From assembly GCF_021018805.1 (NCBI RefSeq), contig NC_086283.1, forward strand, positions 11,173,162-11,237,161: 64,000 bases of DNA. The letters run 5' to 3'. The notes beneath the pieces were generated by a model that saw nothing but the letters and a program-made list of their open reading frames with translations, made no database searches and had not been told where the DNA came from. Below are positions 36,591 through 50,022 of this stretch, one piece after another. How positions within the stretch are numbered: position 1 is the stretch's first letter; the number at the start of each line of letters is the position of its first letter. This DNA is from Prinia subflava. Its lineage: Eukaryota > Chordata > Aves > Passeriformes > Cisticolidae. A program made the position numbers and the translations under genes.

Positions 36591-39520
36591 GACGCACTAG
36601 TGACCTTATTCTGAGGCAGAAGCAATAAACCAGATGACTTCTCAAGAATCAAGTTCTCTTTCATGTATATAAATGGTTTAACTCACAAGTCACTGCATAA
36701 CAATCTCTTTATTAACACAGATTGTCTAGTTCAAAAAGAACAGAGAATATTGACTGATCTTGTAAGTTCTTGACCTTGTTACCAGGTGGGAGTCGTGAAA
36801 CAATCTAAAGTAACACCTGAATTTTTTCTAAGTGTGCTTGCAGCACCCCTCTGAAAGTGTTTCAGCCCCAAGAAATTACATAAGTTCAGCAAATGAAGTT
36901 TTAACTTCATGAGCAATAGTCAAATTTCAGCTACACCTACCATGCCACAGGGGTCGTTGCTTGCTTTAACCAGAATGAGTCCTTCAGCCCACTCCAGATA
37001 ATGGGCCAATTGCTTAGTGATTCCCCTACTAGTTTGTATCTCAACAGCATCTTATCTCCCAAAGTGCTTCATGGTGCTATGAGGACATCTCATTGAAATG
37101 GAATTAGCCCTGAGCAGAAAAGGCAAATGCCAAGGAAAATTCTGCGTGCTGCACACCTTATGAAAAGAGCAGAGAAGTAATTCTGGCAATGACAGGAAGA
37201 AAAAGCAAAGCTAGATCTTTGTCATACATAGTGCAAGCACCCTCATTTGAAGGATGCCATTCAGAAGAATTACTTTTAAATTGATTCCCCGAATATATTG
37301 CTCCCCAAACCATGATTATGCACAGCGCAAATACATCCCATTTGAGTTCTCCTAAAATTCTAATGCATAAGAGTAGGAAAGCAAACTGTGCTTTCTAAAT
37401 GTCAGAAAAATTTAATAAAGCCTCAAGAAGGATATGAATGTGTCTATCTTTTATTTGGAACTGTAATTTGTAGTTATCAGTGATGATGTTCATTACTGAA
37501 ACACAGTGCAATGGCTGAAGTACCTAATTCAAACTGTGTGCATTAACTAAAAAATAAATGCAATCATAATTCCATAGTCAGACTCACTATGCCAGACCCT
37601 TAATAAATGTAAATTATCAGCTGAGGATCTGGACTGGCTTTGCTATGTCTTCCTCCCAATTTAAAAGAAAATGCCATTAGTTGTACATAAGAGATACTGA
37701 TGCTTCTGTTTTAATTAAACACAGCAGGACTTTTACATTTTTATGGCACTGCCTAAAAGGAGCTCACAGATCAACCTAGTCAAAGATTCCAGACTGCTCA
37801 TAGCAGACCCGAAGATGGAAAGAGTCATTATGAGTCCAAGATTAGTATTAACCATGACACCAATGATTGCTGACACAAAAAGAAATGGAACCTATCTGTA
37901 GTACACATGAAAAGCAAAAAGAGATGCTTGGCAAATAGAAATGCTAATGAAAAAACTTACATCTAAATAATGCCTGATGAGTTCATGAATTCAAATTATT
38001 TCTCAATCTTGTATTAACTATCTTTTAATAGCTTGGTTAACACAAGCTCATTTCAAAGCAATCAGCAACGCTTCTCTCTATTCCAATGTGCAAGGTTAAG
38101 TGATGTCCAGCTCCAACAAGTGCCAATCTGATATATTCTGGGCAATCTTGAGGTGAAACAATAGTCTGCTTGCACAAAGTATACTACAAAGTCACATACT
38201 TCTCACTTGACTGCCCTGTTTATTTACCCAGACTAAGCTCCTGCGAGCACAACTTGTCAGAAGAGTAACTGGGTTCCCAGAGCCATCAATCAATCAATCC
38301 AAATGGACAGTAAAGCTTATTCTGAAGTTCAGCACAGATTTTTGTGAAGAACCTGTAGGCCTCTGAAATACTTAGAGATGTAAATAAATTCACTGTGATG
38401 TCTCCTTGTGTTGCTATGAATACATTAAGGGGACACTGTCAAGGTTGTTTGGCTAAGAAATTGTGAGGCACGAAATTTAAAACAAATAAAGCGTACAGAA
38501 GACTTACTGTGTAACCCAGAAAAACAAACCTGAACCAGCTATTGTTTGGTTCTTAGTGGTTTTGTTGTGGATATTTTTTGCTGTTGGGGGCTTTTATTTG
38601 GTGGGTTGTTTCTAAATTCATGACCTTGAGAGAAGTTGGCTTACCAAATGAATAAACAGGAGTGAGAAAGCTAAGATATATGTGAGGCGTTTTTTTTGGT
38701 TAGGACATTTTATTTTTGTGTATCAAACTTAAATAATAGATGTAGGAACCAGATCTAATTTAAGTACATCACTAAAAAAAAAAAATCAGACTTCCCTCAG
38801 AAGATGTAAACCCATGTGAGTTGTAATATCTGCTAACCATTCTATCAAAGCTGTTTTATTTCTGTATTAAGTCAAAGAATTAAAATTAATTATGTCCTAT
38901 TTCAGTGCCTAAAGGCTTTAGAAATTGGAGGACATATTTAATCTCTTTCAGATACCTAAAAGGATATAGAAAACAATATCTCACCAGTTGCTTATTTTTT
39001 TTTCTTACAAAAGCCAAATATGTGGCCACTGTGTTTCTAATTGCATATCCAGCAAAAGAAAATACCTTTTAAAGAAAGCATTAGAGTAACATTAAGTAGC
39101 AGGAAATAAAATGATATCTCTATATTTACTCTGAAAACCTAAACCAGAACCATTCTCTTTTCTGTCAGAAAAAAATATAATCCATTAAGTACATTCAGAT
39201 GCCTTCTTTTCCTAGTTTCTTTTAAAGGTATTTTTTCATCTCAAGCAAAACCCAACTTTATGTAAAATCAATTGTTAACATTTTGTAACATATACTCTTC
39301 TGGTTTCTGTTTTATTTTGTTTCTCCCAGTGAAGCTTTCAATATGACCTTTATCTTCTATGTTAATCATTTCCAAAATCACTATGAACATTTTTTCCCTT
39401 TTTTGTGTATCTAAAAATGTTGCTGTTTTTATTATCCAAAACCTTGCAAAATATTCCAAACAACATAGAGTAAAATAAAAAATGCATATAGACTATGCTT
39501 AAAATGCTGTCAATTAAAGA
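36591..39520. other. Gene-free interval, nothing recognised
   Basis: AT-rich unique-looking DNA. No gene or repeat family identified apart from short A and T runs. Confidence 0.6.
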
Positions 39521-39792
39521 AGGACACTGAGGTGCTGGAGTGTGTCTAGAGATCAGAAGATAGAAGGTGTAGGTTGAACGTCAGGAGGAATTTCTTCACA
39601 GAAAGGGTGGTTAGACATTGGAATGGGCTGCCCAGGGTGGTGGAGCCACCATCTCTGGAGGTGTTTAAGAAAGACTGGGTAAGGCACTGAGTGCCATGGT
39701 CTAGATGGCACAATGGTGGTTGGTCAAAGGATGGACTCAATGATCTCAGAGGTCCTTTCCAACCTAACTCATTCTGTGATTGTTCTATGATT
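39521..39792 (+). mobile_element. CR1 LINE 3' end, internally deleted
   Basis: A well-preserved CR1 3' end in sense orientation. It opens with the 'gacactgaggtgctggag' block, then contains 'tgaacgtcaggaggaatttc', 'atgggctgcccagggtggtg', 'ccatctctggaggtgttt' and 'caatgatctcagaggtcc'. It ends with the CR1 terminal repeats 'attctgtgatt' and 'gttctatgatt'. About 200 bp normally present between the first block and the 'aggttgaacgtcagg' block is absent, with the junction near 39553-39567. It is younger than the copies at 34.3 and 36.3 kb. Open frames across it are repeat-derived. Confidence 0.92.
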
Positions 39793-39973
39793 AATGCACA
39801 CTTTCTGTTTGTTGTTGTCTGGCCTGGTATTTTTAAATAGCTGGAAAAATACAGTTTAGTGGAAATTCTTCACAGTAGGAGTAGGTTACCTTGTTCAATT
39901 AACTGAAATATGCACTACAGAAATCTTTATCTAGGTTGCACATTGACTATTTATAAATGTGTATTGAAAATTA

Positions 39974-39979
39974 AGAAAC
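39974..39979. repeat. Target site duplication, left (AGAAAC)
   Basis: Pairs with CGAAAC at 40582-40587, one mismatch in six. Confidence 0.55.
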
Positions 39980-40051
39980 TGTAAGAGATGTCCCAGTGAG
40001 AGTAGTCAGAGAGAGATGCGGGACTCCAGATAGGTCTGTTCCAAAATGCTG

Positions 40052-40057
40052 TTTATT
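40052..40057 (-). terminator. Poly(A) signal of solo LTR
   Basis: TTTATT on the plus strand, AATAAA on the minus strand, about 320 bp downstream of the TATA box. Confidence 0.75.
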
Positions 40058-40371
40058 GCAGAGATGGTGTTACAGCAGTCCAGGCTGCTGGGTGATACAG
40101 AGCCCAGCCTAAAATCTGCCAGCTACAGCTTATAGGCATGCCTGAGAGACCCTTCAGTTCTGGTTACAATACATTATATCTTTTTCCATACTGAATATGC
40201 TAATTTACAACATCCAACCAGTACAAGACGCAAATCCTATAGAAACCACATACAGCCTATAAGAAGTACTACATTACTATATCATGTTACATTTTAAACC
40301 CTAAAAGCTACTTTCTAGACCCCTTTTCCCTGCTGCGTCGGCGGGGGCTCCCCAGCCTTTGGATTGGCATC

Positions 40372-40380
40372 CTTTTATAT
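40372..40380 (-). promoter_or_regulatory. TATA box of solo LTR
   Basis: Minus-strand TATAAAAGG. Transcription would run leftward, starting near 40345. Confidence 0.7.
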
Positions 40381-40581
40381 GCTACGGGTATTGTTCAATT
40401 AAGAGGGATTCTCCTTCAGCTGGCTAAACTATTGTTTTCTGGTTGTTCAGTAACTAACAGCTTGGCACCTTACATCTCGAAGCTCACCTTCATTTCTATT
40501 TCACTTATAGGTTTCATATTCTCAAAATCTTTTGCCAAGCAATCATATTTATAAGGTTCTCTTGTTTCATCTTTCCCAACA

Positions 40582-40587
40582 CGAAAC
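40582..40587. repeat. Target site duplication, right (CGAAAC)
   Basis: Five of six bases match AGAAAC at 39974-39979. Confidence 0.55.
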
Positions 40588-43500
40588 ATCCAGATAACTT
40601 TGTAGTGCTGTTTTACAACAGGAAGGTCACTGAATTTCTACTCCTCTAGAGGTTAAGAATGGGACAGTTTTTGTTTTGACTAAAATAAATATCGTGCATC
40701 ATTTAAAACCTGATTCTACAAAAGTTAATGATATATAAGACATGCCTTTCTCAGAGACACCTTAGAAAACTACTTCTGTAAATATTAAAGCAGGTTTTAA
40801 GTGAATGCTGATGAAGAGATATTAAGATCAAAGGTCAGAAGAAAAGAGAGAAGGATGGAACATGGCATAAAATCTAATTTCCAAAACTAGTTATGAAAAA
40901 TTACAGACCAGGTATAGCATTCCAAACAAAATAAATGTATTGCAAGACAAAACAGAGAACATTCAAAGTCTTCCAAAAGAACTATTAAATGAAAACATAT
41001 AATTATGTGTAATCAGGAGATTCAGATCATGGAAGTCTTGGCTGAAATGTCAGGACGTGTGGAAAGCAAGTGACTTTTAAACCTTACTCACTCTATCCAA
41101 AAAGGTTTGTGGAGGCCTCAGAATAATTTTGTCCCTCTTACGAGCACTGGAAGCAGAGTGTATGATGAAGGTGGCTATAGAGCTGCTCTCATGCCTCTCT
41201 ACTGAGCCTGTGCCTGCAGTCTCAGACAACGAAAGTTCAGACAGAAGCTGCACGTGGTTTATGCATCTTCCTGCAGCAGTCTCAGCACACAGTGTGAGTA
41301 CCTGTGGGTGGTATGGCAGGAGCTTGGAACACACAGATGGGTCTCATTCCACCTTCCCAGAAGCCCTGTATTGCACCCGTGCAGAGCTCCATCACCCAGC
41401 TTGGGGGTGTGGATCCAAGTCACAATGAAACTGGAGAAACTAGACTTCCCATGGATTACATCAAAAATCATTACAGAATGAAAAAGCACAAAGACAGGAA
41501 AACAACAAAGCAGGTGCACAACTGCTTATTTCAGCAGCTCAGAACTGCAAGGAGAGAATCTGTTTCTTTCTCGCAGAAGCTGGCAGCTTTGTGGTCATTA
41601 TCCAGTTTGGCTGTAAACTTCCACATTTGCATGATTCATTATTTGCCGCCTTGCAGAACTGCCATTGTGGAAGGGATACATTTCAAACTGAGATGAAGCA
41701 CACATCTAACCATATTGCAAGAGAGGAACTAGAAGCCACACAAAGACATTGCTTTAAATTTGTCAGATATGACTTAAGCATTACTTTATTCCAATAGAAA
41801 ATGGAACAGACTCAACTGAGAACTACTTACAGCCTCCTTGATTTCAGAGGTAGAAGTAACCCCTAGCTATACTCCTTAATCATTTCTTGGTACTGTTATG
41901 GTCAGTCAAATCATATGTTAAAGTGTGCAAACTAATTCTTCCATACTTATATCAAATCTGTAGCCTTTATTATCTAGAAAATTCACTGTAAAGCACTCAT
42001 AGCTAATTGTTTTGACATTTGTAGGAGGGCTGACTCATTCTCCCAGAAATAAAAGGTTTGGGAGACTATAAACTCCTACTCCCTTACTCTATTTGTGGAG
42101 CCAAGGGAGCGCTGATTTTCATTTACTGAGAGCTAGTAACTTTACACGAACTCTAGTCCAGAAATTCAGCATATATGCACCCCTTGCTTCCCGACCCCCA
42201 AGAACGGGAAAAATCTATGTACATCTGAAAAATTCTAGCTGAATATTTTCCAAAGTACTGTCTGAGTTTTATTTTCCCCCCCAAAAAATCTTTTTTTTTT
42301 TTTCAGCAAATCATTTCAAGACAACATTGACTTCTAATTTTCACTTTCCCTATTGAAAATAAGAAAATCTTTTTTAAAAATATGGCAAAGATCTATCTCT
42401 GGTCCTTTACCTCAAAAACCTTAGGTAATATGCCCTGATTCACAGCATAAACAATTAATGAGGTTATTTAAGTGTTCAAGTTTATAGCTCTCTGTTCTAT
42501 TTTCAGTTCCTCTCCTTCACACCAACATGAAACAAGGACAGAACCTTAGACATTTCTTCAACATTTGGCCCTCCTCATACACAACTTTCTGTATTGAAGA
42601 AAAGGCAAACGAGCCACCTTTTTAAATTGTATGGTTAGGCAACCTAGATCAAGGTGAACAAGTTTAAGTCTCTATTTATGAACCTGTAGAAACTGATACT
42701 TGTTTGATCATATTTAATAGGACTCTTGTCGCTTTGTGTTATAAAATGTTGTGCATCTATAAAGTCTCAGCTAGTTTTTTCTTCTGTCTTCAGAGTCACT
42801 CTGGACAGGAACGCACCCCATCCACAATTCACGTGAGTTCAAACCCGGTCTTCCTTCTGGCAAATGGAGTTAGTACAGAGTAAGATATGATTCATGACTT
42901 GGATATCATATACTGCTTTCAAAACTGTTAAACACCCACTCAGAGTTTACCCAACCAACCAGGCTTAAGGATTTAGAAGGACATGAGCTCTTTGCTATAA
43001 TTCAATGACATTGGCTCTGAGCTTGAATATTGCAGAGCATGTAGGACACAACACTAGATACCATGAAAATCAAGAAAATTAAGTGATGCAAGTTAGTAAT
43101 GTAGGAAGTCAAAACACAGATTTCAGAAGAGGAAGGAATAAGCCATCTCTTCCTGACACCATCAAGTCTGTTCAAAAGCGGGATCATGCTCTATTATCTT
43201 TATAGAATCATGAGGGTGGTCCTGTAAAAAGGAATGATCCTGAACTACACTCCCAAACCAGAAAAGTGGGACTGAAATGAAATACACCAAGTTAGACAGC
43301 CTGAAAGTTTTTAAATTTTAAGCCTAATTTTAAAAATATAGAAGTAATTTTAAAAAGTTGGTTTTTGTTCTTGTTTGGTGAGATTTTACTTCTCTGTTCT
43401 TTAATTGGTGCTAGTATAAAACCTTAACACCAAAATACCTTTTATGCAGTAATTTGCAGATACATCAGTAACCTTGCAACACAGTCTTGTTGAGGTTGAG

Positions 43501-45000
43501 AGGTAAGGGCTGCTTGCCAAGGGATGTTTGTTTAATTAGCTGTTGTTTTTTTTTTTTTCCAGACAGCTTGGACTATTTCAAATGAGCATTTAAAGTTCTT
43601 ACTCAGAGTGAACCTGATCATTAAACTGTGTCTCCCACTGTGCTCACATTTAAGCTTGTATATTACTTTACTCACATGTGTAACCCTCTTGACCTCTCTC
43701 TGGGATCAGGCATCAGAAGTGTGTTAGGGTCTGCCTATCCCCAGAATAGGGAATAAACACAAATAGTCTAGTTACGAGCCAAAAATATACTCCAGAACTT
43801 TTAATAAAGAAACCCCAACTTTTCTATTGAAAATTAATAGAATTCAGTTTTGTCAAGATTTTTTCTGGGTTAACATCAGATCTGAGAGAAGCCTGAAATC
43901 CTTCCAAGTGAGAATACTTTTTTGACAGCCCATTAATTTAGCCATGCTCTCTATGTCATTTTGGTTCCCTTTCTGATCACTTCTGAATCACTGTGAAAAT
44001 GACATTTCAGAATTGTGTGTGAAGGTTTTCAGGGCCACCATACTAAAAGAAAGATTAGAAAAAGGATAAGAGTGGGAGTTGCCATCTGACGTTGCAGGGT
44101 TTACAGTCAAGGTAAATTCACTTATCAATTCCCATCCTATCATCTTTCATTAGTTAGTTCAGTGCAGGGTCTGAACACCTCACGGACTACTTGTCACAGG
44201 GACCAAAAGAGAGATAAGAAATGATGTAAAACTATTTCCCTTGACAGCAGCAACACAGATGGAGACTTCATTCTGACCATATTGTCTGCTTTACTGCCAT
44301 CCCTAAAGCCATTAACTATCATAATGATGGTTCTCCAGTTATTTACTTCTTCACAATTTCGTGATGTTTTCTGCAGTATTACATCAGCGTGCTGAGACCT
44401 ATGACAAGCCTTTGTGTTTGTCCTTGAAGGCAGCTGTCACAGGCAAAATGCTCAATCTAAGGTATTCACTTATCAGCGGAAGTAGAATTGCGAGTTAAAA
44501 CACCAGTTCTGTATAGTAACTGATCTAACACAAAATGGGAACACTTTATGCTCATTTGCTACATATCTTGTACCATTGCTTGTATTAGGGCTGGAGGGTT
44601 TTTTCAAACCTTGTTTGCATTATAATAATGATTAAAACCATCAGATAATAGCTGCTATTACTGATTTTTTATAATCTGTTTCATTTCAAATGCCCTTGTG
44701 AAAATTCATACTTCCTAACTTAATAACAATAAAAACTACTGTTCTCAAAATTACACCTTAATAAGAAGTATATAAATATAGTCACATAGATTGATAAAAT
44801 TAAGAAATATCCCTTCCATATTTTCCCCCTGCATTCTTATTCAGACAATAGAGACCTAATTGTAGACTTGCCATAAGCAGCTCCCTAATTCAAGGTCCAG
44901 TAAAGAAATGTATTTAAAAATTGGAGATTACAGCTAATTAAGAAACAAGGTGGTGAGTTGTACAGGAATAGGGCATGAGTAACACTAAGGGCATACAGTC
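40588..45000. other. Gene-free interval, nothing recognised
   Basis: No gene or element recognised. Several overlapping frames on both strands at about 41077-41797 (up to 130 codons) coincide with a locally higher GC content; none has a motif I know. A T run lies at about 42291-42303. Confidence 0.55.
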
Positions 45001-45410
45001 ATAGAATGTCACCTGGGAAGGCTGCTCACGAATCATTCGGTCCAACCTTTCTCAGCAAATGCATCTTCTAGACAAGACAGCCCAGTGCCCTGTCCACCTG
45101 AATCTTAAAATTGTCCAACATCACAGAAACCATCCCTTCCCATGGAAGATTGTTGTAATAGTTGATTGTTCTCATAGTGATAAGTTTTCTTCTTATCCAA
45201 TTGGAATGTCTCTGGGAGTAACCTGTACCCATCATCCCTTGCCTTTTCACATGACTCATTGTAAAAAGGGAGCCTCCATTTTCTTTATGGGCACCCTTTA
45301 AGTACTTGAACATTGTTAAGACTTCCCCTAAACCTTATTTTCTCAAGGCTGTGCAAACCTGGTTCTCTCAGCCTTTCCTCATACAACTGATTTCCTTACT
45401 CTTTAACTGG
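45001..45410 (-). mobile_element. CR1 LINE 3' region, minus orientation
   Basis: Read on the plus strand it begins with the reversed CR1 terminus 'tcatagaatgtcacctggga'. It passes 'cccagtgccctgtccacctg', 'gttgattgttctcatagtga', 'aaaagggagcctccattttc', 'aagtacttgaacattgt' and 'cccctaaacct', and ends at 'ttctctcagcctttcctcat'. The order is continuous with the CR1 consensus, so this copy is 5'-truncated rather than internally deleted. Frames on both strands (45059-45301 and 45068-45313) are repeat-derived. Confidence 0.88.
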
Positions 45411-45500
45411 GTTTGGGTGGAAGATCAGGTGAAGTAGCTAACAATTTTTGTAATCAGCCTGTTCATTTAAAGTAGACATTTGCAGGGGGAAAACAAAGAG

Positions 45501-45532
<32 letters not shown>

Positions 45533-45536
45533 AAAA
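45501..45536. repeat. Poly(A) tract interrupted by one G
   Basis: A19-G-A16. It lies about 90 bp to the right of the minus-strand CR1 but is not part of it. Confidence 0.9.
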
Positions 45537-48500
45537 GAGGAAAGAGCTACAAAAGGTCAGGCAGAGATTTCTGACTCTCTGGACAACAGCAAACACTGCT
45601 ACCACTAGACATGCCCTCCTGCTAAGGTAGCACAAACTCAACTTTTTCTCATTTTCTCTTTTTCTCATTTCTCTATTTTACTTCAAAGACATGAACCAGA
45701 TTTAGCTAACAATTGCCACATACACCTTTACCAAACTTATCTGAAAGTCACTGCACTAATTTACAATATGGGAAAGCGATGTTCAGAATAGCCAAATTAA
45801 AAAAAGCTAATGAAACCAAACCACAGTGTAACAAGGCACTCTAAATAGCTCATTTATGAGAACAACATTATTTATCTGCTCTGTGTCAAGGAGACTCCCA
45901 CTCCAGCAGGTACCCTGACAGTAGGGAAGCAGAAAAAGAAAGATGGAATTATTAGAGAGATGTATTTTGTATTCCTAACACTTTTATCCCAGGTGTAGTT
46001 ATGTCACTTTTTACATGTCAGGCCAAATTTAGCCCTTGGATGCCACTCTCGCAACCACTGTCATTTCCATTGGAGCTGAGGTGTTTACACACATACAGCA
46101 AATTATGAAATAGACGCAGCCTAAAGAGTTGTGAAATCCATCTCACCATTTGTCTGATTTCATTTACTTTGGAAGTAGCTTAAATTACCAGTCCCTTCAG
46201 TTAGCCCATGTGTGATCCATGGAGACTCCCTTTCTGCTGTGTTTGGCTTTCCCCAGGAGAGCAGGTATTCACACCTGTGCTATTCATAGTGCTGCTTGTC
46301 AATACAGTGCAGTAACCCAATTTCCTCGTAATTGCAATGGTAGCTTTGATGCTCAGAGCTACTGTTCTGCAGAAATTAACAGGGAGATGTTTGGTCCCTC
46401 TAATCATGGTGATGTTTATAATTTGCTACAAAGTAATTCAGCTAATAGGATCTTAACTAGAACAAGCTCTGTGGTGAATGCATGCGTGAATATGAGCATG
46501 TGTTGGACTCACAGACATTTGCAGGTGATAAATCTACTTGCCAGGTTCAGAGTCATGGAATTTAACATGATAATTTGCCAAAGTGCTGTTAGTAAAAAAA
46601 AAAAAAACAAACTGAAACATTTAAATATATCTCTCATTGAAAAGGCCTCATTCAGCTTATTCTTTTAAACCTCAAGCTGTAGAGTAATTGTATGTCTGGA
46701 CAAATGTGTGTTAGGCCAGCTGTGTCCATACACATATTTATGGACATGTAATCAACACACTGAACCTCTCTAAATCCCCTGTTCAAATAACCCCTTTGGT
46801 AGGGACAATGCAGAAATTCAAAATAACTTGAAATGACTGTGTCACTCGCTAGAACTTATTTTGTGGTCCTATATCCCCTAAAAAAGAGATTTTTTTCTTT
46901 TTATACTGTTTTAAAAGTATTACAACATGTGAAATTTTATCAATAATCATATCTCATGTACTTCTCAAGAGAAGACTGTGACCCTTTATGTCTATCTTAT
47001 GCACAATTCTATAATTTTTAAGTCTGACATGCACTAACATTTAAGGGCTAGAAATACTACTGAAAGAAAGACTTCCAGTGAGAAGCTGAGAGAACTTCAC
47101 TTGCCCTCCAAGGACCACATATGACAATATTAATCACGTGAAAATGCAATGCATGACGTACTTCAAGTCTGCTTCATGCAAATAATAATACAAGGACTAC
47201 CAAACACCATGGTAACTACATTTTTAAATACGTATTTCTTTAAGAAGAAGGTTCAGCAGATTTAAATTCTGGTGATTTACGGAGTGAAGGTGCATTTCTT
47301 ACGCCCTGTGGAACATCTGTGTCAATCACAGATTTGTGATTGTCTGTCACATTCTGTGTTCCTCTGTGATCTTCTTCATATGCTTTCATCTAATTCTGGA
47401 AGAGTACAAGCCAGTCCCTTCAGAAAGCAACAAACTACAAGGACCATATGTTTCCAGTGTATATAATGTACATAAACAAACATGCTAAGTGTTGGCTGGC
47501 CCTGGCTTTGGTGCCTACATTGAATCCCAGCCAAAAGCCTACTGCCAATGAGAGGCATCATTTGCACACTTGCAGAAGTTGCCCCTTTTTACATTCTTTT
47601 CTCTTTTATTGAAGCAGAATGAACGACAAGCAGGACTGCCAGAGAACAATAGCTTGTGATTTCTTGTCACACAAAAGTCCTCCAGTGCAGAAGTCTGGCA
47701 CTGACAGGAACACTGAATGTATTTGAACTCTTTTTTTCTCTGTTCTTAGAATATAAAACAAAATGGAATTTCTTCCCTGATAAGAGGAAAAGTGAGTTGT
47801 AGCACACAGGCTCTGGAAGGCTCATATGTTTTCTGTCACTAGTTTCACCTCCCAGCAGTGAAGTATGGAATAGTTTTTTATGAAGATTAGAATGTAAGTG
47901 GGCGTACACCTGTATGGCCAGCCTTGTTATTGACAGCTTTCATTTCTGCTCCAGTGGTGCATAAAAATGTGTGGCATCAAAACACTAGTCCAATTTAGTT
48001 GACAGGCAACAGCTATATGCCTTTTCAAAGTAGATGTTTAGAAAATAATCTCACCTTAAATGAAAAGCTCCTACCTGCTCAACTTCTGTTCAATTAAATG
48101 ACTGCTTTAACTGCAAATTTTCCTCCAAAATTCCTATAATTCAGGATTTCTATGCATTTTTCCAGCTCTGTAAGCGTATACATCTTGGTGCTATGTGAAG
48201 GATCAAATTCCACTTCACGGCCAGAAAAAAGTCCAGACAGCAAATTCTGAGCCACGTTTCCTTTCCGTTGTTCAGACCACATCTATGATTGCTTCTACCT
48301 TTGCCTTCATGGATGTTTCCACTACTGCAGAAGCTAAACCTTTGGCAGGATGCAGTAGGCATCAGTGAGGCCTCATTATATTTTCCTCACTTGGTAGTTT
48401 TTTTGCCACTGCCTTCACCACACCAACTGCACACCTTCTGCATAAAAATCAGTATCAAGGTCCTTGACTGACTTTGGAATATTGTCAGCACTTCAGGATA

Positions 48501-49991
48501 GGGTGTAACTGTTGCTTGCATGTAAATACGTCTGATTTACGTCCTCTACTACATCATTTGCACATCATAATCACCAGTCTCTGTTGAAACATGCCAAGTT
48601 TGCATCATGCCAACCATGCCAACACACAAGATCTTCATAGGAACTTGTGCACTGTGTCATAGTCCAGATATCCATGAGCATTTTCCAAAATCAGGCAATC
48701 TGGCTTCAGTAACTTTCTAAAAGTGTACAGTTCAAGAATCTGTATGCATACAAGGCAATTTTCATAGTAAGAATTATGTAATAAAAAAGGGGTAAATTTC
48801 CAGTCATACTCTGACAACATTGAAAAAAAAATCCAAACATAAACAAATCAAATCTATCAACTTGTAAAATGTTTTTTGGAAGAATTCCTAGTAGTCTTAC
48901 TTAGGCCTTTAAGTCATAGCAACACTTTTTTTTTTTTGCCAGTCATCTAATGATAAAATTCATTGACAGTTAAAAATTTGAAGATGTATAGGAGTTTTTT
49001 TAACTTTAGAACTTTTATGGTCCTTATTTCTCTGTTTTTTAACCGCCAATGTTAAATTAGTTAACTGTACTGATAATGCAAAATGTAGTTCAACAGCAAC
49101 AACTATTTTAATTATTGCTACTTGAGAGAAGGTAACATGAGGAATGGGAGCCCACCCCTCATGGGAGACAGTCTTGAGAGACAGAGCTCTCCTTTCACCA
49201 GAGATAGTCACAAATTCCAGTTGCATCCAGGGATGGGATTTCAGTGTCACTATTTAAAATCCCATTCCAAACCATGACCACCAAAACCATTCCTACCCTT
49301 TAGCTACAACTTGTCCAAAGTACAAGAAAACTGAGCTTGATAACTTTGTTTCCTTGTGGTGGGTTGTGCACTTTTTAAAAAGTAGGGAATCCTTCAAACA
49401 ATTTCAATAATGTCACTCTAAGCTCATAAGGAAAAAAAGCAGAGTTAGCATGAAATGATTCAGGCAGATATGTTCTGAAGGTGATGTCTCCTCCTGGTAG
49501 AAGATGTACCACGCACCTGTTTTGGGAATTCATTCAGGAGCACCGTTCCCATGGCAGGATGGCAGATGTCTACATGTAAACACAAAACAAGACATCTGTC
49601 CTGACCCATTCACCTCATAAAAGGTGAAAAAGAACATAATTTTATATTGTCTTATTCCACAAATGACAGAGAAAGAATGCTTGTTAATGTTTTGGAAGAA
49701 AAGATTATACAAAGAGTGATTCTGGATCCAACAGAAGAAAAAGACTGGCAAAGCTTTCCATTTTCATACAGAGCCTTGGGAGATTTGACCTTCAGTTTCC
49801 AAACGGAAGCCTAAATGGTGTTTTTATACTTTTCTTCCATTACTGTCCTTACCTCACTGAAGTAAATAGTGCCAATGAATTAAGTGGCCTCAGTGTGACA
49901 CAAGGGAATTTCAAAATATGACTGCTGGAATATGTTGGTATTCACTTGTGTTTACATTTTTTTTTTTGAAGAAAGATTTGTGTCTGTGTCT

Positions 49992-50022
49992 AAAAAAAAA
50001 AAAAAGAGAGAGAGAGAGAGAA
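49992..50022. repeat. A(n)(GA)n microsatellite
   Basis: A run of 14 A passes directly into GA repeats. Confidence 0.9.

Larger units (their letters stand above)
39980..40581 (-). mobile_element. Solo ERV LTR (602 bp), minus orientation
   Basis: On the minus strand the LTR begins TGTTGGGAAAGATG and ends CATCTCTTACA, with near-matching 6-bp duplications. U3 carries CCAAT (near 40366 on the minus strand) and TATAAAAGG (rc of 40372-40380, 'ccttttata'). AATAAA (rc of 40052-40057) lies about 320 bp downstream, followed by a typical U5. No internal retroviral sequence flanks it, so it is a solo LTR. The TATA box, poly(A) signal and ends are intact, so it could still act as a leftward promoter. The 6-bp duplication fits a class II ERV. 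Confidence 0.85.

Noticed and set aside
38440..38720. Possible LTR-like segment with TG/CA ends near 38438
   Set aside because: No matching terminal repeat, target duplication or poly(A)/TATA layout could be established.
41077..41797. Overlapping frames of 85-130 codons on both strands
   Set aside because: They overlap on opposite strands, share no motif with known families and fit a local rise in GC content that thins out stop codons.
46219..46668. 149-codon plus-strand frame
   Set aside because: No motif, ends in a lysine-rich stretch coming from an A run, and the length is within reach of chance for this much DNA.
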